64,000 nt of DNA, taken from Cristatella mucedo. Taxonomy: Eukaryota > Bryozoa > Phylactolaemata > Cristatellidae. This document shows positions 22,290 to 35,313 of the stretch, piece by piece. The position numbers and the translations under genes were made by a program. The notes below the pieces were generated by a model, which ran no database searches, had not been told where the DNA came from, and worked only from the letters and a program-made list of their open reading frames with translations. Numbering within the stretch: position 1 is the stretch's first letter; every line of letters begins with the position of its first letter. Location: contig WPIO01000010.1 of the NCBI GenBank assembly GCA_009760855.2, forward strand, positions 8,818,501-8,882,500, in the 5' to 3' direction.

Positions 22290-23760
22290 TCTTGGCTTAG
22301 GTTCACTTGCTATGCAACGCTTTATGGGTGTAGATCTGATATGTAGGCTGAAGCCAAGAAATGAAGGGACCTAAGAGTGAGTGACAAAGCCTTAAAGTCA
22401 ATGCGATGTTTGACTGGGAGCCAGTGCAGGTCGGCGAGAAGTAGTGTGATGTGGCAACTGCGAGGCTCACGACAGACAAGCCCAGCTGCAGAGTTTTGCA
22501 CGAGCTGCTACCGCCTGATTGCACATGCCGATAGGCCAGTAAGCAGTGACGTCGACATAAGTCATAAGTCGAGATGTTACAAGCCATTATGTCATTATGT
22601 CATAAGACATAAGTCGAGACGGGATGTCACGAATGCATGGACCAACTTAGATGTGGTATCCTTATCTAAAAAAGCCTGAATTTTAGCTATGTTATGTAGC
22701 TTAAAGTAGGCAGATTTAACTGTGGAGCTGATGTGGTCGTCTAACGAGAGGTCAATTTGGAACATGACAGGCTCTAAGTGCCTGATTGCACTGGCCGATA
22801 GACCAGCAAGCACTAAGTAAAAGAAGTCAAGACGGGATGTCACACATTCATGGAAAAACTTAAATGCGGTATCGCTGTCTAAATAAGCCCGAATTTAGGC
22901 AATTTAATGTAGCTGAAAGTAGGCAGACTGGACTGTGAACCTGATGTGGTTGTCCAATAAAAGGTCACTTTGGACATGCTACCTAGATTTTGTGCAGATT
23001 CAACAGGAGATACACTGGCAGAGCCGATTTTTAGTGTTAGTCTTTCCTATTTCTGAATCACTCTTGAGTTTCGCATAACTAGCAAGTTGGTTTTATCAAC
23101 GTTTAATTTAAGAAAGCTTGCTGCCATCCATAAGCGGATGTCATCATTACATGAAGCAAAGGAGTTGAGAGAATTAAACGTGCTGGAGGGCTGGTAGGGA
23201 TGAAAATAAAGGTAGAACTGAGCGTCATCTGCATAAAAATGAAAGCCTAAATTTTGCTTGGCAGTCACGTCGGCAAGAAGAAGAGTAGAATTTGTGGAAA
23301 GAATCCCACCACGTACAGAGTCCTGAGGTACCCCTACTTAATTGGTTCGTCGGATCGTCTTTGTCCGTCCACGCCGACGCTCTGGAGTCTCTCACGTTGA
23401 TATGTCCTAAAACATTGCAGCACAATGCCAGCGATGCCAAGACGAGATGAGAGACGCTCAAGGGGAACTTGGTGATCAAAAGTATCAAAAGCTGCCGAGA
23501 GATCGAGCGAAACAAGCAGATATACTCTACCTAAGCCTGCATTCCTATGTAGGTCGTTATACACCAGCAGTAATGCTGACTCCGTGGAGTGATAAGCTCT
23601 AAACCAGACTTAAACTTATGATTCTAGCAAATAAAACCATCTAACATAAAGTACGTTCTGTTTGGTGCACTGCTCAAGAGCCTTGTCTGCATCGCAGATG
23701 TATCATCCTAAAGGGAAGACAATTTGATTACGGAGCCAGCAAGGCTGGTGAAGCTATGTG
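22290..23760 (-). mobile_element. LINE reverse-transcriptase body (CR1/L2-like), degraded
   Basis: In minus-strand order the fragment reads WFRAYHSTESALLLVYNDL, LDLSAAFDTFDHQVPLERL, a FYADDAQFYL catalytic-box form near 23,235, then LWMAASFLKLNVDKTNLLV and AYFKLHNIAKIQAFLDKD with KLVHAFVTSRLD. These are the palm and thumb motifs of non-LTR reverse transcriptases, in correct order. Several stops and frameshifts break the frame. The segment at about 22,520-22,780 is repeated at about 22,790-23,000. Confidence 0.88.
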
Positions 23761-24169
23761 CCTTTGGTTTTTCAATCCAGCATTGGTTCTTAGATCGGCT
23801 ATCACGAGTTTTACTAAAGGGGATCACGTTTCTGGAGGTTATGAGCAGGCGATTCTGTTCAGAATATTTTTAAGAGGCCTGCCTAGCAGCCCTCAGCGGC
23901 TCCAAAAAAAAGTTACTACTTCGTTTTACAATATCAAGAGAGGTATCCTGGTGATTAAGCACATGTCGTAGAATCGCCACCATTTTCAAAGATAATCTGA
24001 CAAATAAATTAAATATTTAAAATAAAAATTAATGATGTAATAACAAGATTTTTGGTGGGGCTAAAGAGCCTTTCCAAATAACTGTCGAAGCGAATTTCGA
24101 AAGGGCCCGGTGTAGGTTGGGGCACAGCCCATCCCCTCCCATACACAAATCCTGGCCCCACCCTTAGCT
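23761..24169. other. Intergenic sequence, nothing recognised
   Basis: No gene or named repeat. A 71-codon open frame has no domain. Confidence 0.4.
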
Positions 24170-24530
24170 TATCCGATCTGCTTCACCAGTTTCATCTTCG
24201 TTCCCTAAGGTCCTATGTGGACGATAAATTAGCTGGTTCAATCCTCCTCTTGAAAACCGTTGGCGACAGAAACTTTTGCTCTGCTGGTCCTCGACTGTGG
24301 AATTCACTTGTGCAATTCTTATGCAGCGACATATACTCTCTTGCTGCCGACTGTGGCACATGATTTCCAGCCGTCCTGAGCCGCTAGTTCCGTGCTAATC
24401 ACTCCCCCAACTGCTCTTGTGACTCAGCTATGCTTCTCACCTCCTCTTTGTAGCGTGAGATGAAGTCTGTTGCCTAGCGATTGCTTACCGAAAGCAGCCA
24501 AGATTTTGAGTATGCTGTAGAAAACTCTCC
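24170..24530 (+). mobile_element. LINE C-terminal fragment
   Basis: A plus-strand frame reads LRSYVDDKLAGSILLLKTVG then DRNFCSAGPRLWNSL, the conserved end of CR1/L2-like reverse transcriptases. The part from 24,345 to 24,530 is similar to the intronic segments at 31,690-31,890 and 55,068-55,275. Confidence 0.7.
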
Positions 24531-25189
24531 TGCGTAACATCTACATTGTCTTCGTGAATTTACAGACGGAAATGTATTACCTTACATTGCATCACACTGG
24601 TGACCCAAAGAGATCTCTAGCGGAGTAGTTCAAAGATGGTGCTCATTTGGTCGCAAGGCAGTGTGAGCCTACCTAGGCCTACCTGCAACTAGCTGGGCCT
24701 ACCTGGCTCTGAATGTCACGGTCCTATAGAACTCTTAGCTACCGTTAGCATGTCTAGTTCGAGCTAGCTTTCCGTGCTAGTAAGCTTGCTCTCAAATTTA
24801 CGTATTCCTAAACAAATTCAAAGCCAGAGGCATCGAGACAGTCAATCTGACTCGAACTGGAATGCTGAAAGTGGGCAGCTCCCCGAGCCTCTTGATCAAC
24901 CTAAAACAGGCGTGAGTATGGAAAAGCATCCTTAAGTTGCAAGACGAAGGTACACAATCCGACAGGCCCCTAAAGCCTCATGCATAAAAACTGCAGCCGC
25001 TCTATGTGTAGCACATGTTAGCTGAAAGATTGCAGCCCGGGAGCCTCGCTTTTTATTACTGGGAGCGTCTTTTTTTCGACGAAAGAGTGAAGCTCCCCGG
25101 GCCTTCCTAGCCTCTGTAGCCTTCCCAGAGTATTTATTGAGAGTGCTTTAAGACCTTGACGCTACCCGGGGTCATCCTGCCCGAGCGAC
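24531..25189. other. Intergenic sequence, nothing recognised
   Basis: No gene is supported. A (cctac/ctagg)-rich patch near 24,668-24,710 repeats the word gcctacct. Confidence 0.4.
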
Positions 25190-25640
25190 AGGAGGCCTAC
25201 AGTTGGTGCCCACTCTGCAGCTAGACTTGCCCGTCGTAAGCTTCGCAACTGGCGTGTTATACCTCTTCTCACCGATGTTTAATGGAGCCTCATCGTAAAT
25301 AGCATCAAGTTGAAGACTCTGTCCTTCACGAAGCAGTTCATTCATTTGCTTCGTCGTAAGTACCCCAAATTCTGCCTTCTTCGGGCTTTGTATTGTACGT
25401 CTAGTACTTTGACCCAAGTCGCTTAGTTATCTCCTCGGCTTCCAGTCATACCGCCGCCGCCCCCCCACACTAGACGTCATCGCTCGATCCACTCTGGCCT
25501 CCAGTTCGTATGTACCCAAAGTCTGGAACCCGCCTCCGGCCTTGCTGACTAGCTGCAATGACACTTACTTCTTGATTCAGTTAAAGACGCGTCTAAACAT
25601 TCTGTCAGCTTCCCATTCACTCAGTGAGTGCTTGGATGCT
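25190..25640 (+). mobile_element. LINE C-terminal fragment, heavily mutated
   Basis: Across frameshifts the plus strand gives SAARLA-like sequence, RKLRNWRVIPLLTDVYW, then VPKVWNPPPALLTS and LKTRLN. These fit the C-terminal region of CR1/L2-like reverse transcriptases. Confidence 0.6.
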
Positions 25641-26751
25641 TTTTACCCCGCCGCCTCATGTGTCTTTTGAGCTTAAATTTCCACGTTCGGAGCACGTTGC
25701 TAAGCATAGGACTAACTAAGACATCAGTGACCCTGAATGTCTTTTCGCAAGGGGTAGTCATGTCGGTCTAAGTGTGGTTATTGCTTAATTTCATATGCTT
25801 TTATATTTGCAGTGGTGTATCCAGGTTTGTACCTGTACATACCAGGATACATCTCTACCTATACCTTTGCCCTGCTCTCTTAACCTGTCTCTGTAATCAT
25901 CTTTTCTTTTTCTGTCGTAGATTCATTTTATCTGTAGAGTAATTGATCCTGCACCTATTTGCTCGTGCGTAATTTGCAAAGCCTTACACGTGTATTTCCC
26001 ATAATTTCTAAAATATATTCAGATTCTGTATTTTTCTGTTTTCTAATCGTTATATCGTGGCCAGGTTTTGAGAGCCAATCGTGGATGGATTGGCAGTGTA
26101 GATGATCGCAGCATTTTTGTATTTGAGCTCTGTTAGAACATCTCATCTTAAGCTAACCGTCGCTTAGAAATCTGTCGACTTAGCCAGGGAAAGACATCAA
26201 TTACCCCGCCAGACCGGCACTCTAAACGGATTTGGGTGGCCATTTGGTCTGGCCCGTTTGGAACAGTGGTCATTTGGTCCGGTTCCTAAGATAAGCATGC
26301 CGTATGTGGTACCCAGAAAAACACACGTGGGAACAACTAATTATCCCCTCTTTAATATATCTTCAATTTTAAGAATATTCGTTTGGTAAAATAAGAAAAC
26401 CTAGGGGCTAGAGGTGACGTTCTAGGTGTATATCTATCGATGGTTTGATTGATAAAACAGGTCAAGTTAGCAATAATCGGAAGGCTAGTGTATCGCCTCT
26501 ATTTCGGAGGCGTGGGGAAAACTGATGAATATATGTTTGGCCTTAAAAGAGTTATGAATTCTTTATGCAGGTGAATGCTGGGCAGATGGCTGGCAATCGA
26601 GTAAGGGCTGCTACGGGCTTGGCTTTAGGCTTTCTGTTAGTTGATGCCTGTGCAAAGAATAAGAATGCAACGTATCATGAGTCGTTCAGATATTTAGAGG
26701 TAATGACGCTGACAAATAATGGGAGCACTTGAGATGCAGTCACATATAATA
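25641..26751. other. Intergenic sequence, nothing recognised
   Basis: AT-rich, with no gene or repeat family that I can support. It ends at the left boundary of the lipoxygenase duplication. Confidence 0.4.
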
Positions 26752-26767
26752 AATTGGAGAGCGATAT

Positions 26768-26773
26768 TTTATT
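26768..26773 (-). promoter_or_regulatory. Poly(A) signal AATAAA of lipoxygenase copy A
   Basis: AATAAA on the minus strand lies 32 bases after the stop codon, implying a very short 3' UTR. The matching motif is kept in copy B. Confidence 0.6.
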
Positions 26774-26805
26774 TTCGTCATTCGAAGTCTTCCATCAGCC
26801 TCAGC

Positions 26806-26988
26806 TTATTTTGCGATGCTGTTCGGAACCAGGCTCGGGAGCATATACGGGTAAGATTGAATACCCAGGGATGCATTTCTGACACTGAGCTCAGCGTTCA
26901 GTTGGTCCAGATGAGCCTTAAATTTTTTGGCCGCAGCATTAGCAGAGGCCTCAGAGAAATGGAGCTCCGGGTATACACCGAGAAAAAT
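26806..26988 (-). CDS. Lipoxygenase A exon 7 (C terminus)
   Basis: Codes for residues 655-714, starting IFLGVYPELHF and ending PNSIAK. The acceptor is ttctattttcag and the exon starts in phase 0. Confidence 0.93.
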   Translation of the reverse strand: MFLGVYPELHFSEASANAAAKKFKAHLDQLNAELSVRNASLGIQSYPYMLPSLVPNSIAK

Positions 26989-29900
26989 CTGAAAATAGAA
27001 AACCAAATGAAGCAATTGAAATCTAAGAGAAAGCGGTACTCATGTGGAATCAGAAAAAATAGCTAATTGCTCTTACTTCTCCGTCGGAATATCTGGAAAG
27101 AGCGTAAGCCACCGAAAGCTGAGTTCCAGCATCTGTAACCCAAGGAAGAGACGTCATCACTCTGTCCATAGTGATACCGTCCTTTGACGTCGGTGGTGGT
27201 GCTCTCATCATAAATGGGGCGTTCGGGACGAACCCATAGAACGCCATCTGCGAGAAATTGATGGACGCATGACCGGCTGAACCGTGGAAAATGATGCTTG
27301 TCACCAGCGTGATGAGTTGCTCCTTCGTTGCAATGGACTCTGTGAGACCGTGGTGAGTGCCATCAGTAGTGGCCCCGGGGAAGCCGTTCGTGTACAAATC
27401 CTGCATCCAAGCTTGCAGCTCAGTGTCCTGTTTAATGTCGTCGTCGTTTAGGTAGTAAATGCTGATGACTTCGTTGACATACTCGCGAATGACATTGAAC
27501 AGCTTAATGCCATCATCTCGGAAGTAAAATTCCGGTATGTCCCCGTCCATGCCACGTGCCCGGATCGCTTCCGGAAAATTAATATCTTGGACCTTGAATG
27601 TACTGAACACGTGGCGAATAAGTTCGCCCGTTGCCTTGATTCCCACAGAAAATGCTTTGTCAAAAATTCCACCGTCGTTAATTAGTTTTGATCTAGCTGC
27701 AGCGTTGATGGCGATCGTGCTGCGAGTGTGAGGAACGAGCAGCTTGAACACTGGATGGGCCTCGGGCAGCTGACGCCACATGGCCACCGTGAACGCCTCC
27801 AGGACCAGGTGGGTTTTCAGCAGGTGCGTAATACTCTGATGAAGATTGGAATCTGCGTTTCGCACGTATATTTTAGCCAGCAACCAGCCAAGGCCATCTC
27901 TCGGCGTCCACAGGGGGTTGTCTGCTCCTGGCTTCTGCTTTAGCTGGATAATGATCGGAACGAGTTTTCCATTGGGTAGAAGCCGGAAAAGGCAAATTGG
28001 AGAACAATAGAATGCCTTCGTGGACATCTCTCCAGGAGGTAGTAGCTCATCCAGTAAAGCATAGTTGGCGATGTAAAACCTTCCGGACTGAAATAGAAGA
28101 CTAGTCAGAATAACTTGTTTACTGGATTAAGATTAGCAGGGTACAGTCATCCCTTGCTTATAGTGGTTAATCAGCTCCAGATTCTACCTCGATAACCAAA
28201 GTTTCACGATGCAGGAGGTTTTATTTATAAGCCAAATATTCTTGCAGTTAGAGCATAAGAATATTTTCATGACCCTCTAAATAAAAATTTTAACATCACC
28301 AGAACCGTCTGGACGTGAACTAATACACTTTAGTCGCCATTCCATTCATATTAGCCAGTAAATTAGACAAAATAAGAGAGAAGTTAAGACATTTTAGAAT
28401 TTATCAAGGAGAAGGATTTGTGGGGTTGCTTGAATAAACAGGCGTACAGTCTATAGTACAACAAGTTTAATTTTAACTAAAATTGAAGGGTGTATAATAG
28501 ACTTAGACAACCAAACGCATGTTGTATCATTTTCACGATTTCAATCAACTTTTAAATGAATGTATTTGAAGAAACCGCGATAGAATGAAGCCGAGAAAGT
28601 CGAGGCACAAAGTGGCGAGATACGAATGTAATCGGTTAAACTGTCGTTGCAACCGCTATCGATTTAAGCTGACAAGAAAGTGCATTTGCAGCCTTTCAGA
28701 GCTTAGCATTCTCAAGAGGTGAATACAGTGCTAGAACAAGGTTAACAAGTTCTGCCATCGTCCCGAGTTGATCCCAGAGCTATAGCGAGAATGCGCAAGC
28801 AATGGATTTGATAAGCAAACGTTGACATGGAAATTTACAGGACTACTGCTGTCGCAGAAGTTCCAATTAATACGAGCCGGCTATGCTATATTGCTTAGCT
28901 TAAGTTGTATAGAAAAGACTTTCAGGTGGCCATTAGTCAGTTGCCTGACTCCTCCTATCACGCAACAGCATGCATGGGAGCTGTCAAATATAGAGCCCAA
29001 TGATCCTATGAAAGCAAGCTGGCTGAATATAGATGCATGAGCAATACGCTTTCTGTGGTATCATGCTACTGCTTGCATACTGCCAAGCTCGTTTAGTCTA
29101 GCGGTTAAGGTGGTCGCCCCGACCAAGGTCTGACTGAGGTCGCGGGCTCGAGCCTCTAGGCATATTTGAAGCGCCTGAATAGAGATTAGGTTATCTTGGG
29201 ACGCTATATAAATGAATTATACAGGCGCGCAGCAGAGCCGACTCTTCGTTCGATGCTATTAGCCTTACGTAAAGGCATTAGTTCCACTAATATTGCAGCA
29301 CGAGCCGATGAGGTTTAGCGACTGCCCTTGGGAGCCACGTGATGGGCCTTGAAAAGATCGATGTCTATAACCACTACAAGTGATCGTCACACTGTATTTT
29401 GATGTGGTTTTAGAAGCGATAAAAAACTGATAATTGGCTAACACTGTGCATGGATGGCACATCTTCATCGAATTAAACAGCAGCACGCACAGAGACGTGA
29501 CAGCCGTGCTCATTGAAAAGCCCGCAGGACTAAAGCGTTGGCAACAGCCTTCACTGCACTTGCTAAGGGCAAAAGAGATAATTACGTGCTGTAGGACTTA
29601 AAAAACTCGAATTTAGGTGGTGGAGGGAGAGCACGATACCGCTGCCTTGGGCTCAGTGGCGAAAGCAGATATTGATTACGTAGAACGGGAGGAGTGTTCG
29701 ACAACGGCATTGATCTCCAATCCCAGTCACAAAATCATCATTGCATAACGAGGTATAACTATCACCTTCACTTTATGGTGTAAAGCTGGCTCATTTTTTT
29801 AAACCTGCACGGCACCGGCTATGGATCACTCTACAAAATGCTTATGCAACCGCACTGACGTTTTCATGCTAGGAACCGAAGTGTTCACGTACTTTAGGTA

Positions 29901-32900
29901 AAACTACCTCGCCGACTATATATGCAACTCATGCACAGCCATGGCAAAGCTATAGTGGGTTATTTTCTAATATAGTCACTAATGAATTTCTCACCAGTCC
30001 TGTTTGACTTTATTTAAAGACCACCGACATGGAGATTTTTTGATCGCATGCTTTAGTCAACAAATGTGCTTCAGCGTGTTCCTTCCTTCACACAGAATCT
30101 ACATTGGCCTCTCGTGAGTTGTAAGCGCCAACGGAGATAATACTTGCACAAGTTTAGTGGCAGGGAAGTCAAAGAGGGAACAGTAAGAGCGGTGGATGCA
30201 CGTACTAGGGCATAAGCAGAGAGGTGCGGGGCTGGGGACCCTAATTATATTATGCAATTCATTTGTATAAGAGAACTTAATAAGAAGAAACTAAGAGAAC
30301 TATGAGAACTTATCTCTATTCCGGCACTTCACCTACACCTAGGGGCTCGAGCCCACGACCTCAGCCAAAGCTTGCTCGGGGCGAGCACCTTAGCCACTCG
30401 ACCAAACCAGCTCGGTAACCCGTCCCCTTTTCGCCGTTTATAGCTGTAACATGTCGAGGCGAAAGTGTAATTCACCCGACCGCACAATAACCGCAGCCTG
30501 CCAATGTATCACGTGTACAAGTAGACTTTTTGATCCCTAAGGGCCTTGTAATTTTAAGTCCTAAGGGTGCATATTTGTTTGTTTATTGAATTATATTTAA
30601 GATGCTTAGCACTTGTGTGCAGATATAATATCTCCAAAAAAACAGTACAAGAGAACTTGAAATTTAGAATTCATGCTTGTTTGTGCTTACACATCACTCC
30701 TGCCGCCTCTCTTACATATTGAACCTTTTTAGATATACTGATTTTGATAAAGAACTAACTGTGTTTGTTATGCTAAGCCGTTGTCAGGATCCTGGTCTTG
30801 TGGCAAATGTAACAGGTAGGCTAATAATGATTTGATAAGGGTGAAGTTTGAAATAAAGGTTCATCGGTATCTTTTCCAAGCTTTATGACCGTAAACAGGT
30901 AAAATCGGGCGTTTTCGTCAACGAAGCATGTTTGTACATCATAAGTTGTCTTCCGGAGAGCTTTCTCAACAGCGGTCAGTGGTACCTTGTACAGTCCATA
31001 GCTTGGCCAAAACGGCTCCGATCGACGTGAAATTTTGAGTGTAAGTTGAGCTGCCCTGCCCAGAAAATCTGCATATTTGCTCATATTTTTCATGGGTTGG
31101 TAATTATAGTTACATATATCCTTTATGTCCTTAAATGTAATATTGCTGATGCATTGAAAATATGCCATTTCAAATAGTTTTTCATTTTCTTTATAGAAGT
31201 TACGGTTTGGAAGCCAAGTGGAATGCATCGTTTGAGGGGTTTGGCAAATTTGAACAGTGCTATTGAATCTGTTGATCGTGTAAGATTGCCATATTTTGTT
31301 GAAGATCTTTGAAAAACACGACATCGACTCTTAGAGGTAACCGGGAGGTCTACATGATAGCTAATTCTACGTCAAAAAATTGCTAATTGCTACCATTGTT
31401 GTTTTTGCCAATTTTTGTGCCGATCGGTTCATTAGTTATTGAGAAATATCAGTAAATGTGCTTTCACGGGAGCTTAATCCGATAGGTTGGTGGTCATAGT
31501 TCCCGCAGCCTCAGCTATTTTCTAAACGATAGCACAAGTTGCAGCCTTCTCGTGCCCTTAGTTAGTCTGTAAGCAATAAACTAGCTATTCCATTCCTCCC
31601 GCCAAAGGGCCGTTGTCAACAGTGTCGATAGCTTTTGTTCTGCAGGTCATAAATGGCAAAACCCATTTCCGAAATTCCTATGCAACGACAATCTCCTCTC
31701 CTGCTGCCGAATTTGGCACATCCTTCCCAGCCCGTCCTGAGCTGCTACTGCCATGCTACTCACTGCCTCAACCGCCATTCTGGCTCAGCTATGCTTTTCA
31801 CTTTCACTTTTTTTGCGTGAGGTGACGTCCATTGACAACCGAATGCGTACCGAAAGCCGCCACGGCTTTGAGTTCGCAAAAGAAAACCATAAACTATGCA
31901 GTTTCACACCCACCTAGTTATTGTGGGGTTACAGACGGAGATGCATTTAAATTTGCTGCGAGTTGGAACCTTTACTAGATAGTGATTTAGTTTTCATAAG
32001 ATTCTCTTCGAACGACCAAATATAATTGTCTCCTAATATAACCAATTGTCGTCAACTGCAGTTGAATATATAATAGCGTATTAAGATTATAGGAGGAGTA
32101 CCTTGATATTAACACGGACACCAACAATAAAGTTGGCAAGCGACGTGCTAATTTAAAAACTCAGAAGGCGGCAATAAGCAAGCCTTTTAACGCCTTCAAC
32201 GAGCTTTTCTCTAGGTACGATACTATCTCTTCCAAATAAACTCTAGCTCCCGTGCTTCATGCTATTATTGAGCAAAATATTAAATCTTAAAGTGCGACAA
32301 TTGAGTAATAGCTTATTATAATATTCAGATACAATAAAATGCTCAAGAAACGCATACGTTAATCCGAAAAGATATCTTAACACTGGCTTACGAAGCTGCT
32401 ACCTAAATGAGCCTCTGAGAAAGAGCTGACTTAGAGGTTTGTCACTTGAAGCTTTCATTGAACCGATACAAAAGAATTGGATTCAATAAGTAAGGAAGCG
32501 TGTTTAAAAAAATAATTATCGTATTTGCCATGTTAGAGGCTCACATAACGAGGCGATTAGGCGTTTATCACGCATCGTTTGAAAGAGAATGATTTGCCTT
32601 TTTTTGCATCTTGTCTTACATGGGAATAGAAGCAGCTGCCAGACTTTGACAACGGAAGCCTCGAAGCCATTTTAAAGGCAAATATTTTAAGGCAATTGGT
32701 AACTCAGTGATTTGAGCCGTGAAAACAGTTATTCTTCGTTATACGGTGTAGACTATCCTCAATTGTATGGTTATCAATTACATTAGCGAGCGTTCTTAAG
32801 CAGATAGCGTGAGAGGTAGCAGTCTTCTAAAACATATGCCGACGTCGTGCTTTAACTGGTTCCCTTACACGTTCTTTATACAGATATAGCTATCATCTTG

Positions 32901-35273
32901 AGAAAAAGTTGAGGAGTGTCTCAATGATTAAAATGGGTTAGCTAAGCAGAATTTTAAACAGGCTGGTGTGACCGGATATAAAAGCACAGAGCAGTAGTTT
33001 TGGTGGTTGCCTAGCTCAGAAGAGGCTTCTGTCTTCAAGGGCTTACCTCCAGTGTTAAACCTTGAGTTCTTAGCTCAGCTTCCACCACAAAGTTTGCAGG
33101 CAAGCTCGTGCACTTCTCCAGTACAACAGGGTTCTGTCCATTGAGGTACTGCCTGCCGAACTCCTCGTCCGTCGTCCAATTCAGGTAGATGTTCTTCATT
33201 ACCTTGTCGTCGTCGCCTTGGTTGCCCATTGCTACAGAAGAGGGCCGTATCAAGGCAGCTTCTGATGACGAGTATGTGCTCCACACGCCGGCACACATGC
33301 AAACAGACCATCTCGCTAATGAATACACCCTCTCTCTCCCGCAGTGAAAAAAAGAATGTCAGTGTCCGATTAAGGTGCTCTCTCACCCTTGCCGGCATCG
33401 TAGAAAGCTTTGAAGTCCGTGTAACGTTCGTTCGACTGTCCAAGTACTTTAAGGCCGAATTTGGCGCCGGCTGCGACGACCGATGTGACGAAGCTTGCAC
33501 CTTCTGCATCTGCAAACTGCACATCCGCCGGTACGTTGAAAATTCCTTCGCACGTGTATCCTGGCCAGCCGGCGTATCGAGGATTCGAGCCCCACGTAAA
33601 CGTGTCCTGTCTGCTCCTCAGCTCAGCCTGCCTCTGAGCCAGCAGCAGGGCATCCTTCTCTTTGAACGCCAGAGAGGCTGTAAAGATAAATGCTCAATAA
33701 CAAAATTTTTTTTTATTTAGTAGCATTTCAAAAAGTGAATTTTGCTAACTACAGAAAAAAGAATAAAAATAGTTTCGTATTGGGCCCTAAGAGAATCATG
33801 TCGAAATACAAGCGTTGTAATGCTCGATGTTAAAGATCCCAACGCTGCTTTACGATATTTGTAGACACCGTGCCTTCTAAAAGATAAACTTCAGTTGCTT
33901 ATGGAGGGATAGGTTTGTATTCTTCCGATTGAAGTGAATAATATCGTGATATGATTGATACATCGAGACTAGCACGAATTAAGGAGCACAAATTCGGACT
34001 ATGATTTATTAGGCGGAATACACTAACTTCTACCTCATATAAACTGAGTTAACACACATGTAACCAAAAATGAATAATGTTTTACGGAATAAAAAGACCA
34101 CCGAAGTATGGCCAATCCAAGGAGTTCTTTTGCCATCTTGCTTTATACGAATGATCATAGGAGTGAATAAACATACTTGGCTGAGGTAAGTGGCAGAACC
34201 ATGTAACTAACAGTACATATTAATTTACTGCAAACGACATGCTGAGAACTTGGTACAGTAAAAGGATACTTCTTTGCTGTTCGTTCACTGCAAGACGTAG
34301 TATGCATTTACACCTCTCCCGTTTTGAGACCAACAGGTACATGCTCTGACATGACCTTACAGATGCAGCTCGGGCGAATATGTGAACAATAAACCCTCAG
34401 AAAGTTAACTGAAGCACTAGAGCTCTAGTGATACCAGCTATCAAGGAACAGAGTTAATAGTCACTGCTAGTCAGTGGTAGGAGATTGGTAAAAAAAAAAT
34501 CAATATTCACAGGTTCGTACTCTGTCTCCTGCCGTATGTGAAATTCTTTTCGGTAAATTGGCACCAAGCAGGTTACTTGAATTTTATATCATCTGAAAAC
34601 TTTTGATAATGCAGCATTTCAAATGGAATCAGTTTAAACCGTTTTTTCAGCAACCAAAGAGAAGAAGATTAAAGCCGCCTAAACACCAGCAACCTTTGTT
34701 TGGGGGAGATCAAAGACAGTTAGAGCAAGGTTTTGCAGTTGTTGGCTACGTTCCATTCTATTCCAGCTAGTGGGTGGTTTAATAAGGGTTCTCACCGTTT
34801 CCATTTCGAACTGTAAGTTTCGACGAAATCCAACGGTAGCACGGGAAAATTGTGACGCTCTTGCTGCTCGTTTCCACGACGACCAGGTAGCGCAGGTGAA
34901 GCGCATCTTGTAGCAGCAGAGTTGCCAGCTCGATATCTATGGTTAGCAGGTCTCCCAAGTCTGGCAGCTCGAACTTTTGCGTCGTCGTGGCTCCCGGAAG
35001 CAAGGTAGGTGCAAACGGACGGCTGACTGCGATCGGTGAACTAGAAGCCTTGGAACCTGAGAAGTCAAGAGAAAATGAAAATAATAGAAAAACACTAGAT
35101 TTCGCGAGCTGCCTATGCAGTAGCGTTTTCGAATATGACACTTTTTTCAGCACGAGCCGTTCTCGATTTCACCTCACAGCTTGTGATAGCGATACCATGA
35201 ACTATGAGTCACTTGTCCCTCATGCTTTATAAACCAGAAAACCTTATTATAAAATTATGTATTACATATATAT

Positions 35274-35313
<40 letters not shown>

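Noticed and set aside
33075-33524. 149-codon minus-strand ORF and 163-codon plus-strand ORF over lipoxygenase exon 4
   Set aside because: They are other-frame shadows of the real exon. The true frame has no in-frame ATG but gives clear lipoxygenase sequence and correct splice phases.
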